DNA of 64,000 nucleotides from Psilocybe azurescens (Eukaryota > Basidiomycota > Agaricomycetes > Agaricales > Agrocybaceae): positions 1,178,001 to 1,242,000 of the forward strand of contig JAJIRX010000622.1 in the NCBI GenBank assembly GCA_023853785.1, given 5' to 3'. Both the position numbers and the translations under genes were made by a program. Each line of letters begins with the position of its first letter. Position 1 is the stretch's first letter. The notes under the pieces are model-generated. The model worked only from the letters and a program-made list of their open reading frames with translations. It had not been told where the DNA came from and ran no database searches. Below are positions 10,411 to 22,610 of this stretch, piece after piece.

Positions 10411-12155
10411 TGCTCAGACGAATACACAAAATAAGGCGTCCCTCCTATCTCTCTTGTAGGAAATACTCAACTACTTCACCATACGATGCCGTCTTCAAAA
10501 AAAAAGAAACTCAGAGGTCGATTTTGTTTCTAGAACGAAGTCGATCCTAATTCTCAAAGATATTCGCAGCGTATCCCTTTGAAGTTTCTCCCGAAGAAGC
10601 CTTAAGGCAGATAGGAGGGTGGGCAGGCACATTCAGCAGCACGACTCCCAGTGGTTTAATAAGCTCGGTCCTTGCCACTACGATACCTTTTTGGAATACC
10701 AACGACCTATTAAAATGTCTGCCGTCTACTTCCCGGCCTGGATTCTCAATGCAGAACTCGAAGCCAAACTTACACATGGGTCGTTAGAGGTTCGCTTCAC
10801 GACTCAACGTTCTCATAAATTAGCATGGCTAATAGCGTTTTTATTATTAGCATGACGCGTCGGCCACAATCAGAAATACGTGTGTGGTTTCGTTGACTTC
10901 AGACTGTACATATTTTATCTGAGCGTCTAAATTCAAAGATATATCCCAGGTGTGTATAATAAGGCTTATATGAAACAGGGGACTATACTGAGAAGCTGTA
11001 GGGTTTGACGCCCCACTGTTGTCGGCAGCGCCTCTTTTGGAGGGCGGACGGGGACAATTTCAGGGAAGACCTGGTATCATTTACCGAAGACCTTTTGGAA
11101 CAACATGGAGAAGAAGTCCAATGCATTCCCTTCTCGGTATCACCCTTCACCCTTCTTGACATACCAGCCTCGTTAGATAGCAAAACCTCATGGGACATTA
11201 CTCGAGACTTGAGCGTGTTACCAAGTTCAATAAAGACAACGATGGTACGCTCTCCCTTCAGTCGCTGTAACTCATCAAAGACATGACATCTCATAACAAA
11301 ACATATAGTTCTCGGCACAGCCTGTGCTGATCCCGCTATACGTCGGACTGTATAAAGTCAATGAAACAGGGCAGACGATGACCTTCTTCACTTCAGGCCA
11401 TTCCAACCAGGTGCCTAATTACATCTTTATTGCCGCCTAGTGTATGCTAAAGTAGCTTTCTCACAGAGTAACGTTATGACTCAGAATATCCGCGGTCAAA
11501 ACCGAGCAGTAGAAGAGACGTTTAAAGGACTTTCGCAGCTTTCATTATTTAAATGGGTAGACTTGGATTCAGGTGAGTTCCTGAGCCACTTCACTAAATT
11601 ATAACGCTATTCACCTAGCTCCTAGAGGTATTCAAGTTTGTTGATTACGAGCCCGCCCGCCGGGTGCATGTCGGTGGGGTATCAATAACGCCTGCAGTTG
11701 ACACGGCTAAAGCTATTTCCAAATGGCTGGAAGACCAACTTGGCTCGTCCCAAAACATATCGAAGTTGGCTTCACTAGGCAAGTTTGAGTCTGACGACGA
11801 TCCCCGTGTTCGAGAGATGTCAGAGGAGGAAGACATGATCTTGAAGAAATATTTGGATCTTTCGTCAGAGATAAGCATGGTGAAACGAATAATCGAGGTA
11901 GGCCCAAGTCCTATTTTGTACAGATCCTCAACCATCTGCTGACCAGCGCTTTGCACGTTGTTGCAGACAATGAAAAGCGCCAACGCGAAGGCTATGGTTC
12001 TCACTTATGGCGGAGGAAAAATCCCGCAGTTTCAGGCTGCAGATGGTGCTGCTGCTACTCTACAAAGCAAGCTCGAGGATTTAGAGCGACAGCGACAAGA
12101 AGCTAAACCCCAGTGGTGGGTTGATTGGGAGCTGTCAAATGGCAAGTTACAATGA
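10411..12155 (+). pseudogene. Unknown-function family, tandem copy 2 (YFPAW), frame-disrupted
   Basis: Paralog of copy 1 in the same orientation. ATG 10411 starts an Arg/Ser-rich N-terminus (MLRRIHKIRRPSYLSCRKYS) that resembles a mitochondrial presequence; this is inference. Shared blocks: AAYPFEVSPEEALRQIG; RPIKMSAVYFPAW; YIPGFDAPLLS (after splicing 10909-10965 or so); VSFTEDLLEQHGEEVQCIPFSVSPF; PVLIPLYV; LASLGKFESDDDPRVREMSEEE; then a Gln/Lys-rich tail ending 12155. Three problems lie in the first half. There is an in-frame TAA just before the first block (about 10549). A one-base loss lies between WAGTFSS and YDTFLEYQRP (about 10630-10680). A one-base gain lies between PLLS and FREDL (about 11030-11060). 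The second half is fully open. It could be a young pseudogene, or a live gene with assembly indels like others in this window. The TAA is the only lesion not of homopolymer type. Confidence 0.5.
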
Positions 12156-12340
12156 ACTTGACCATTCATCTGGGACTTGTTCTAATATCATATACTAATA
12201 TAAAACTCATAAACTCATTATGTGAAATCATCTGAATTAAGTGCTGTGTATAGGCGATGTGTATAGAATGCCCCACACTGCTTAGATATAAATATGCGTT
12301 AACTTTACACGTACAATCCGGGAATATATGTATATGTTCA

Positions 12341-14732
12341 TCAGCAAGTCCAAGCGAATAACATCATCCACATAAATGTAATGAAAGGAATAAGTAGCAT
12401 CCCCAATGGAAAGCTTGAACTTTTGCTGCTAGACGGTAGACCCAGAGTAACCGCCGCCTTAGAGGCAAAAGAGACCGTGGTGGAAACATCACCCGCTGAA
12501 TCTGTTACGACAATCGTGACGACTGTCGGCGCGGGTGAGATTGTGGGCAGGGCAGAGGTGTTGGTCAACGTCGTCTTCTGCGCAAACAAAGCACTGTAAG
12601 TGCCGTTCGCGAGGCCAGAACTTACGATTCCGCCGACTGAAACCGATACCGACGTGTTGAGAGTGTAAGGCGGTGTAGTGAAGGTTGGTGTTGATAGGAT
12701 GAAGTTTGGAAGGGTGGTTGTAACTGTTGCCGAATTAGCAGAGAGAAAAGACGCGAGCTGTGTTTCGGTGGTGTTTGTGTTGTTCTGTAGGGGGTATAAG
12801 CCAATCAAAGGAGGCTCCTTGCCGTTAATTCCATAGCTATACAACGTTTAGCAGAGTATTGAACTTGCGCATAGATAAAGATTACCTGAATACTGAATAG
12901 ACTGTCCTCAGGAACGCCGAGCCTGTATGGAAAAAATAAGCATCAGTGAAGGAAAAGTCGTTTGAAGAGATAGTCTAACCAATTTGCCAATCAATGCCGT
13001 CAGAGTTTGGAGGAAGGGCTAAAGGCCACGAAAGACACAAATTTGGATTTCCTGAAGCTGGGCCAATGATGTAGTCTGTGGGCGAAATGGAGTAGTTACG
13101 TTGCCTTAAAAAGTATGAATTAAATATTTAACGATAAGGGAAAACGCTCCATGGCATACCCAAACGTAAATGACATTGGAACAGTGGTATCACATGGAAG
13201 AGCCCATTGACCACCAACAGCGTCGACGAGGCGAGCCCCATCAATCATGGCAAATATGCGAGAAACCTGTTATTATATTAAACAACTCTTATCATGTAGC
13301 TCTGAGTTTCTCAAAGAAACATACATCTTGGTAAGGCCCGTAAATTCCCGGCGACCCACTAAATGTTTGGTTTGTGAGTTGTGGCAAATTACTGAACCAC
13401 CAATTACACATACATGTCAAACAACGCGAGTGAACGCGTCAATCCAATGCTAGCATACGTAGATGTAGGCGTAAATTGTGTGCCGTTGACCTTTGGTAGA
13501 TAAGTTAGTCTAGACGCTTCAACACATATAGTAGGACTTACAGCAATCCCCGTTATTGGAATAGCCCATTGCAAGTAACTAGAAACGTTATTCCCAGGTC
13601 CAAATGGTGGGAATTGAGCCACTTTGTTCCAGCCTATGTTGCTAGTGTTGGTCACAACTGATGAATCAATTGCACCTATAATACCACATCAAGGTCAACA
13701 AAACATGATCCAGAAAAGGTAAAATGCTCTCCTACCAAGGGTAAGCGTGCCAGAAGAATTCCGGGTCAAGCTAAAAGCGAATAACGGGTATTCCAAAAGG
13801 CCTTGAGCAGTTAAAGTTGCAAAGAAAGATGAAGCTGACAGTACAGGAGAAATGAATTACGCGTTTGTGAGCACAGAGATAATCAACTACTTACCATTGG
13901 CTACAGCGCTGGAAATAGAAGAGAGCCTAGGAAAGCCAAGTCCCATGATTCCGCTCGCTTGATCCGTGAGAGAAACATTCGAGTCCGTAACGACACCTGA
14001 ACGTCGACAGGCAAAGGAGAAACCAAATCAGAAAGAGCCTTCGGCGTCCGCGAAGCTGAGCATAACATACCGAATGCCTGGTTGGCAAGCGTCAGATTGG
14101 AAGTGGACAGCCCTATCGTTTCTCTAGCGACGAATCCTGACGCGACTGTGACGTCAAAGTCAAAACGACCGGAAGTAGCCAAACAGAAAAGATGAGCAAG
14201 AACAAAGCGCAATCAAATTGAGATTCATCATTCCACGCACATGTGGTGTCCGCATATTGGGCCTTGAAAGCTGTCTTGTTACCGTTCAACTCGGCAAACG
14301 ACGAGCTCTGGTGGTTCAAAGGGTAAAGAGGAACATTTTTGCACGTATTTGTCTGGCAAGCACTAGAGGCCAGCCATAAATCCGCTGAACCCGTGTCCAG
14401 ATCAACGCGAAAATTCAGGCCGCCCACTGTGATAATCGTAAAGTACGATCTAACCAAAAATGAATGAAGAATCATGAGAGCTGCTAAGAGGCACACAAAG
14501 AACAAGGAACAACGTACTGTTTATCGCTTGTCAATGAAAGTGAGCTTAAACTGGCTCCGAAAGTGGTATTATCCGCTGGTGAGCGAGACTGTATGGTATG
14601 GATTGGGATGTTGATGGAATCCGACGGAGCTCTAGGCAGAATATGAGCCCCCAGACCTCCCGTACTGGCATGCGCCACCGCCACTTGGAGCAATACAACA
14701 GCGCACAAGGAAACAGCACGAAAGGAGCCCAT
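12341..14732 (-). CDS. Pepsin-like (A1) aspartic protease with signal peptide and C-terminal hydrophobic anchor
   Basis: Secreted acid endopeptidase, probably tethered to membrane or wall. The start at 14732 (MGSFRAVSLC...) opens a signal peptide; the upstream Met at 14765 adds 11 polar residues. A propeptide-like region follows, then the first catalytic loop FRVDLDTGSADLWLASS. The Cys pair SACQTNTCKN and a GIMGLGFPR loop come next. The second catalytic loop appears as LFDIGSPGIYGPYQD across an intron near 13360-13414, and the domain closes with LYPLQNNT. The C-terminus is Ser/Thr/Val-rich, then a short hydrophobic segment ending FMWMMLFAWTC, as in GPI- or membrane-anchored yapsin-like enzymes. 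At the second site Ile replaces the usual Thr/Ser of D-T/S-G; the splice (gac at|t ggg) fixes this unless the acceptor is elsewhere. At least eight short introns; exact joins in 13.6-14.3 kb are approximate. Confidence 0.85.
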
Positions 14733-15496
14733 TAAAGACTCATTCTGGATGAAAGTCGGACGCATTGCATGCGTAATTGTATGACTCCGTGTAATAAGGT
14801 TTTAGCACTAGGATATCGGCGACATTAATGGATGGCCGGGGTCGACGACTCAAGGTCGGTGGTGGTTGTTCGAGGAGTCGGTGAGAAGAGTACGAATCGA
14901 TACAAGATTGTGCGAGTAATAATAGGTCGAAAAGAGCGAAAAGAACAAGGTTTGATGAGTAGAAGAACGAAAAGAAGGGAAATGTCAACAATAAAACGAG
15001 TGTGAAAGCTAAGAATGGGACAAATGGTCAGTACTGCCCGGCGCAGCTCAGTTGTTGATGGTATAACCGTATATTGTAACACCATTGATTCCGCTTGCCT
15101 TTTATGGCTCAACGTCTGTCTCCACCTGCGAACGTTGGGCAAATTTCGCCGTTATCACTCTATAGCAATGGATTCAAACCATGTGTAGATAAACATAGGA
15201 CACAACACATTTTGGAATAGTACACAGGTAACATTTGATACATCCGATACAGCAAAAAGGCCCTGGGTACTTAAGAGAACGAGGAGGGGCAGATAACTGA
15301 AACGGTAAAAAGCTTGGTAATAATGGGGAACGAATGGGCAATATCAAAAAACTAAGCCATAAAAAGAAGCGAAAAGAGGACGAAAAATAAATCATCAAAA
15401 GGTAGCGCCATTACGATATATAAAAGAGAGGAGAACAAATGTACGCACAGGGTACGAATGTGGGATATAAAAGGAGAGAGGGTAGAAAAGAAAACA
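14733..15496. other. Intergenic: aspartic protease promoter and RasGAP 3' flank
   Basis: Upstream of the protease on the minus strand the DNA is CT-rich to about 15000. No ORF here has a conserved motif. The part next to 15496 is the 3' flank of the RasGAP gene. Confidence 0.4.
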
Positions 15497-18359
15497 CTAT
15501 CGCTTGGCAAATACTTTCTTCAGTAAACCTAGAACTTTTGGAACATTGAGTTGGACATATTCCAAGTCTAACAGGTGCTTGTTGTCTTTTGCTGTGGCAC
15601 AAACGAGGTATGTCAGTATCAAGAGCGCAAGTCCCACCTCAACCCCATGGATTGACAACTGTAATCAGATCCGAAACGTACCTTTTCCAGCAAATCATCA
15701 ATCTTGAGATCCATCTCTAGAATAGCCTTCTCGCGTCCCTTGTAATGCAGTGCAATGATAAATGTCCCCGGAGTCGGTGACGTTATGTTGAAGTAGATAT
15801 TCGGTCGCCTATAACCCACGTCATAAGCATGCAACACGGAAAGGAACGCTGAAAAGGTAGATATATATACTCACCGATTATCAGGCACATTACTTTCCAC
15901 AATGATACCCTCCTTTTCCAGTTGTGCGTGGGTGAATCTATAAGGACCAAGAACTACAGCCTTCACAGGTTTCTTTTCCTTTCCACCGACAGTGACCACA
16001 CCGACACCCGTTGTGCTCCCCTTATCCTTCGACGCAGTCAGACGCACATTCTGGAGGTACGCCTTGTATTGCTCCAGCTGCGATCGCATATAGTTGTTGT
16101 GATCACATATCGTCTTGTAAACGGCATCCAAAGACTTGGTTTCCAGCACAACCTTTTCACGAAGGTTTCCAAGATGCACAAGTTCCGCGGCAACCTCCTC
16201 TTGCATCAGCCTATACCCATCCGAAGCCTCGACAATCTTCTGCTCCTCCAGTTCTCTGAGCATCTCCTTGACTTTGATACCTCTTCGTACTAGAACAGCG
16301 TCCTTTGTCGTAGCAGCTCGTTCGGCGATCGCAGCAAGATTGTACGGTCGCTTTTCAGCCGCATGAGGCAGAGAACGAATTAACTGCACAAAGATAGATT
16401 TCGTCTCCATGTAGAGCATGTCACTCGAGGACACTGAATCCATGAGCGCACTCTGGATGTCATGCACTGGTGTTTCCCAACGACTGTAAAGGCCCAGTTC
16501 GATCGTTCGATTTTCTTTGCGGGGTACTTGAGGGGCGCTGGGCCCAGCTCGTCAGTAAGGATTCGTAGGTGCTGCTTGTCGTTAGGGGACTAGGAAGGGG
16601 ATTTAAATGTGTTTTCTTTTGATGAACGACAGGCTTACCAGTGTCTCGACGTGCTGGAGAATCAGGGAGTGCGTATTGTACAGTTCGTTCAGCGTAATAT
16701 GGATCATCAAATCTTTTTGGAGAGGGCCATATATTGATCCATCTAAGCATTGCATCATAAGTATAAAGTTACAGAATAAAAGTATAACAACATACCTCAA
16801 GGGTATCATAGAAATCTCCGACTTCGCAAAGGTTATTCAGGAACTGGTTGATGCGGGCTTTGTTATTTTCGACGAAGGGATTAAGGGTCATCATGTATGC
16901 TTCCTTCGCGTACGAGGGTTTGTTTGCAAGATTTTGCAACATCTTTGCAATCTGCAAGGCCATAAAATATGAGTACATTTGACTTATAACACAATTCAAT
17001 GACGCATACCAAAGTAAGCGTTCGTCGTGGATGTTTAGCAGGAACACCCTCCACAAGCATGTATGCTTGGGGTGTGACGATAGCGGGATTGATGAAACGA
17101 AGGAAAAAGAACCCGCCGATAAGAGAGCAAATGGCATAATCAGTAGCTTCAGGATATTTACGCTGACAAGAAAAATGAGTAACTGGAAAAATTGAGCAAA
17201 TTAACAAGGGACAAACTCTTGTCAGACTTCGAATCTGCTTGCATATCCAGCGGATACCATAAGGTACGCTCTCCATACTCTCAATGATGGTCAACAAAAA
17301 GCTGTTGGCAATCTCCATGAGCATAGTAAGACGTGGTGCGATGATAGCTTGGACATCATCGTTCTCTGCTGCGATTTCAGGCGCCACACCTCTGGGTAGA
17401 TTAGGCGGAAGTGACCCCGTCTCTTCTTCGATTTGATTAATCATTTGCTCATAGACCTGACAAGTAGTGTCAATAAAGAGGCAACAATTTAGATATAAAA
17501 AAGCATACCTTGACAGGATTGATTTCGAGATTCAGGTCCTTGTGCTCAATTAAGCTGTTGATGCGTTCGGCCAAGACGCTCTTAAGGTAGCTCTGACCAG
17601 GGCCACGGCGGGTATATGTCGTCATCATGCGAGAAACAGGGGTATTGGCGCGAAGAAGCGAGCCAAACTCGGTGGCAGTTTCGAACTGAGCGGAAAGGAC
17701 GCTCTGAAACATCGTGAGGAGAAGATGCTCTTCTCTACTTTCGTATTGATTTCCGTAAAGTGTGAACATGACGGTCTGAAGAAGGGTGTCGATTTCGGAC
17801 AGTGATACAAGGCGGCAGAGAGCTGCAATATGCCGTGGCTCCGACTGGAGGAGGAAGAATAGATTGGAGTATTGTTGAATTTTTCGGTCGTCTGGATAAT
17901 GGCCTTCGGTTGGATCAACTTCTTCCAGAGTCCGCTCCACTTCGCGTTGCTGTCCGCCGATGTTCAGTACATAATCAACGAGAATTAAATGGAGGATCAT
18001 GGTGAGAATAAATGCTTACTTCGTCAAGGGCCATTCTATTCTGGATAAGTAGCGCAATGCGGGAGTCGAGATAACGGACATCTCGTTCTAGAACAAAATT
18101 CTTTTTGGACTGAGCGGAAATCTTTCCCTTGAGGTCGCGAAGACGTTTTTGAGCTACACAATGCAATAACACTAAGAACAAGCAAGTGAATGAGAGGAAG
18201 AATAGAAAACGAACCTCTGGCCAAATCGTCCTCAACCTCAACATCCTGCTCTGCCGCCATGCTGAACAGCGCGGTAACACTGTAGCGGTTTGTGTTCCTG
18301 TTGGTGAGGCGACGAGGCGAAGACATGCCTGGGGGTGTGGGCTGATCTGGATACGACAT
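15497..18359 (-). CDS. GAP1: Ras GTPase-activating protein, Gap1/Sar1 type (RasGAP plus RasGAP C-terminal domain; two one-base frame breaks)
   Basis: Accelerates GTP hydrolysis on Ras and so dampens the mating/cAMP-linked Ras signal. From [11 protein letters not shown]: a short disordered N-terminus with [11 protein letters not shown]; a coiled coil ([18 protein letters not shown]); then the RasGAP domain. That domain carries the arginine-finger loop [28 protein letters not shown] and signature [16 protein letters not shown]. Next is a helical linker, then the RasGAP C-terminal domain ([18 protein letters not shown] through [16 protein letters not shown]) and the end LLKKVFAKR. Size and order fit S. 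pombe Gap1 and IQGAP-related proteins, without calponin or IQ parts. Two one-base losses interrupt the frame: T5 at 16714-16718 should be T6 (restores [12 protein letters not shown]), and G4 at 16532-16535 should be G5 (restores [17 protein letters not shown]). About 10 introns. Confidence 0.9.
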
Positions 18360-21300
18360 TATGATGATTTATGGAGCTGGGTGGGTATCTGAAAAAGCTT
18401 GGAGGTGGTGAGGGATGAAGAGAAAGGCCCGGGTGTATACTGAGATAACCTATAACGAGACCAGCGCTAGGGACGATGAGTATACAGCAGGCAAAGGGAG
18501 GGTAGGGATCGTTGAGAACGAGGGTATCGATATGGAGGGTAAGGGGACGGAAGCAAGGAACTGACCATTCCCAGTCTCAGATCCTTACAATTCATGGGCC
18601 TCGGCATCCTCCTACAGCACAGCCACAACTCTATTCTGCACACTCTTTTGTTGATCTTTTTTATGAACGGCCTCGAGATCTGACACACGCAGTTGATGAT
18701 CGGATTCGCATAGCATGTCCCTTCCACCACCCACTGTTTCCTTTAACAACCCACTGCCCACACTCCATCCAGGTTGACATACCAATGGTAACTCAACAAC
18801 TTGTCATCCAAGACTATCTTATCTGATCTTATAATGCCTATCCAACGGAAACTCCTATTTAACGTATCGCTCAGTTGATTCCCTTTCGCCCAACGTACTG
18901 CTGGATAACCCATAAGCACACTGCCTCGTCGACAATCAAGGGTCAGACTTTCTCACCTCCTCGCACACACGACTCACTCCCTGAACCATATCGACGTTGG
19001 ACTTTCATTTCCATGTCGGAAGGAACATCTCTTTCCGTCCCCACTGGCTCATATCCAAAATGCTAAAGCTCATTTTGTTCGTATTGGGCAACTTCCAAGC
19101 ATGTCCGTCAGCCTCAACATGCACAGCATCGTAATCTGCCTTGAGGCATACAGTGATATACACAGGTTTTGTACATACATACGGGACTTCCGTTCTGATC
19201 CTACCCTGCCTGCACTCCTTCAGCTTTCATGTTCTGTGGGAACATAAACTCTATCTGTCTGCAATCTTGTCACTGAACTATGCCCAGAACCTTGCCCACT
19301 CCACATACACAAACTCGGAATACACCCTTGACCAACGCATCCAAAAATACACCCAAAGGCTGTTTCGCTCATAGTGCATGTTATCTGATTTTTAACTTCA
19401 AAAATGCATGGCAGTCATAGCTTTTGGCCTACATGCAAGATGGCATTCGCATTCCGTCCATGAGGCATTTTCCCACTCATGCGGGCGAGGGGCCAGATAC
19501 TTTGTGGCTATACTTTCATCTCTTAGGGTGTAACCTGAGCGTTGGTCGTCCATGGCTTTTTTAGATACGTACCAAAGGGTCGGGCCTGAAGTTTATTCGC
19601 AATGTGCAATGCAACTGGAGTCCACGCGCTATATACTTCCAAAAACCTATGACAGAGGGCTGTTTGTTCTCTTCGGGAAATAAAAAAGGACTAATTGCAA
19701 TTTCTGACTTAAGCTTTGGGAATGCAGCTTTTTGCGAAGGCCTGCCTTTCATATTCGGAATCTTGAACCCCGAATTCTGTCTCTGCTCTGTCTTCTTTGA
19801 TATTGAAGTTTCACCGCCTGATGACCAAACCCAAAACTTTGTTCACAAACCAATTCGGGACGATGCACACACGTCGCATAGCTCGCGGAGTTTATTACGT
19901 GGGTCCTGAATTTTCCTCATGGCATGAAGTTCGTATTTAGCCTCCATGAGGGATACAATTTCCGCGGTACCTATCTCAAAAAGTAGTGGTTGCGCTTATC
20001 CCTGAGCTTCGAAATGATTTTAGAAAAATAGTATTTATTATCTTAATACAATCGCAATAAACCTCGGGTCATTAGATTACACACTAAACGTATTCGGTAT
20101 AGATTGACGAGCTCTCCTTTCCCGTATACTAGTAAACTTTCAGGAGAATGGCTTACATTTGAAGCGACATCATCGTCGGTGGAATCGTAAATGACCCAAA
20201 ACATGTCAATCGGTGAACAGGGAATCTGGCAAATAATCACTATTACAAAGTCGCCTGCGGATATAAGTAAGGGTGAGGTTGAATCAAAGCGACATCATCG
20301 TCGGCGTTGAGAACTTCGAAATCAGTATGAAAAGACCCTATCATCGCTCTCGGACATGCCGGGTGGCCAAAATGAAAGGTACGTGTCGTCTGGGTTTTAT
20401 TACCTCGACTGCTCGGTAAGAAAGACTCGCCTTTATTTAAGTATCACCTATCAATGGAAAGAACTTGGACATATCAGTGGATGTGTATTAAATATGCACA
20501 CTGAAACTTCAAGGAGCCTTCGGACAAGTCGGTGAGTCGATGATATCCACCGCCCGAGAAAACTCAGATGTCTGACTTATAGCTCGAAATAGATGATACA
20601 GAACCAGAAGTCTTTAAGTCGCTCAGGTTGAGCCATGGAAAAAGGTATAACACAATATATTCCTCCACCGTCGGAATATATCATTAATTGTCGGTGATGA
20701 CCATGTTCTCAACAACCGAAAATGATAGCTAAAGATAATTTACCCTGTGTGCCGCCATTGTTTTGGGTGAAGTGAGAATGAGGCCAATTCCGCCGTTCCT
20801 TCTGCGCCCTAGTAGCCACATGGTCATTTACCCATTCCTGTACTAAAAGGTTTTCCAGACCCGCACACTAACCTGTAGATCATCCAGAATATTCACCCGC
20901 TTTACTCGGTCCTGAAATAACGGTCAAAGATATGCACAGTTTAGTACTATTCACGTCATCCCTGAGGTACCTCCGCATTGTCAACAATAGCCAGAAGATG
21001 TCTGTAGACGTTGGACGCTCCTTCAATCTGTATGTACCGACGTCACCTCCTGCCAATCATGCTCAGTGCTACTGTTATGATGTTGATGTTGATATGTGGT
21101 CCAATCATAGCGACGAACGCCCAATGTATACTCAATAAGAAGGTGTGGCAGCTGTCCCACAACCCCAAGGCACACTGCCATTGTATACAAATCACCACGA
21201 TGCATATGACCGCTGGGCCTCCAAAAGATCCTTTTGTTTTAGTGAACATATCAACATCCAATAACTGTCTGATGCGCGCCGAGAGCTTCAAATAGGCCTA

Positions 21301-22610
21301 GTAGTCGCGGCGCTTCGAGCAGCAGATGTGTCCGTTGCTATTTTTCGTCATCCAAGCAGGTTAAACACTGCGCATAAGATATATCTATCGATCAAGTTCA
21401 TCAGGATCAGGGGCGACAATCATGAGTGACAATAACGAAAGATTTCGTACGCGTTGGTCGTCAAGAGGTCTTCGCTAGTTTAAGCGCCCGTCATGTGTTG
21501 CAGTTGAAAACGTGGCCTAGACTGGTCAATATGACTTCATTCGAGTCATGCACGTCAAGATGGGCAGCTGATGTTGTTTCACACCTCATCCTATGATGCT
21601 GCGGGGAACACCACCCAGCCTCGTGTACGGAATTGCACACAATACACACAGTGAAAAGTAACAGTTCACAATTCCGAGGGCGGGTAAGTCTTTGCCCTTG
21701 AGGCCGCTGAGTTTAAAATAGCGAGGAGTAACTCCGTTCATAGACGAAATGAGATCTGTATCAGGATGTTCTATCTTGGGAATCTACCAAACTATGTCGA
21801 GACATACTTGAAAAGGCTTCTCTACGCCTCCGTTGCTTCGGGAGAATGTGTCACCGGTTCACCCAACTGAAACTGGCTGAAGCGTACGTATTGTGCCTTT
21901 TTGTTATTGGGGCCTCCCCCTTGCGCTTTGTCACGATTCGGCCCATCAATCACGATTCTAGGGGTCATTTATTATAGGCTACTTACTCTCCCGCGACACT
22001 ATGTCCTTTTTAAAGGCAAAGGAACCGAAATACTGAACAATACCGCGTAGTACGTACACTGCATGTAACCTTATTGCTTCCCAAGTAACAGGGGCCGTCG
22101 ACCTGATCTAGAGCCGACATCCAGGTTCCGCGTATATAATTCTATGAGATATAGGATGGCGGTACGTCGTAGTTGTTTGAAACGCGTGTGTTATTAGCTA
22201 TAAGCTATGGCAACGACAGGGTATCAAAGTATGTTTCTTAACAAAAGTTTATGTGATTCTGAATTACCGTAGCTTCTTAATGGATCCAAAGGAAACCTTA
22301 CGAGGTAACCGGATGATTGGCGTTGAATGAGCATCAGGTTTTCAAGGAACTTCCCACAGGTTTCGTCACAGTGCAGTTATGGCCCTGGTAAATATTTCCA
22401 TGGATTTCACACACTACCTCATATTAATCAACCCGACGGTGAACCCTTTTGTAGTGCTTGCCCCCTTTGCCGTATTCATTTTGTCTTTTATATGGAGATC
22501 TCGCTCAGGATCGCCGCATTGTTCACACCTTTCGAGTAGAAAATTATCGGTATCAAAAAGAAATAATTCGGACTGTTAATTCGACGGAGTAAAAATCATT
22601 CCGATCCTAG
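18360..22610. other. Gene-poor 4.2-kb stretch
   Basis: It begins with the RasGAP promoter (to about 18800). After that no open frame exceeds about 100 codons and none carries a recognised domain. On the minus strand 21043-21291 would encode two hydrophobic stretches but lacks a start context and splice partners. An 18-base word, AAGCGACATCATCGTCGG, occurs at 20162-20179 and again at 20287-20304. I see no terminal repeats, reverse transcriptase or transposase motif, and no tRNA. It may hold decayed genes or non-coding transcripts. Confidence 0.4.

Noticed and set aside
18360..22610. Transposon or retroelement
   Set aside because: No terminal repeats, target-site duplications, integrase, reverse-transcriptase or transposase words could be found by reading.
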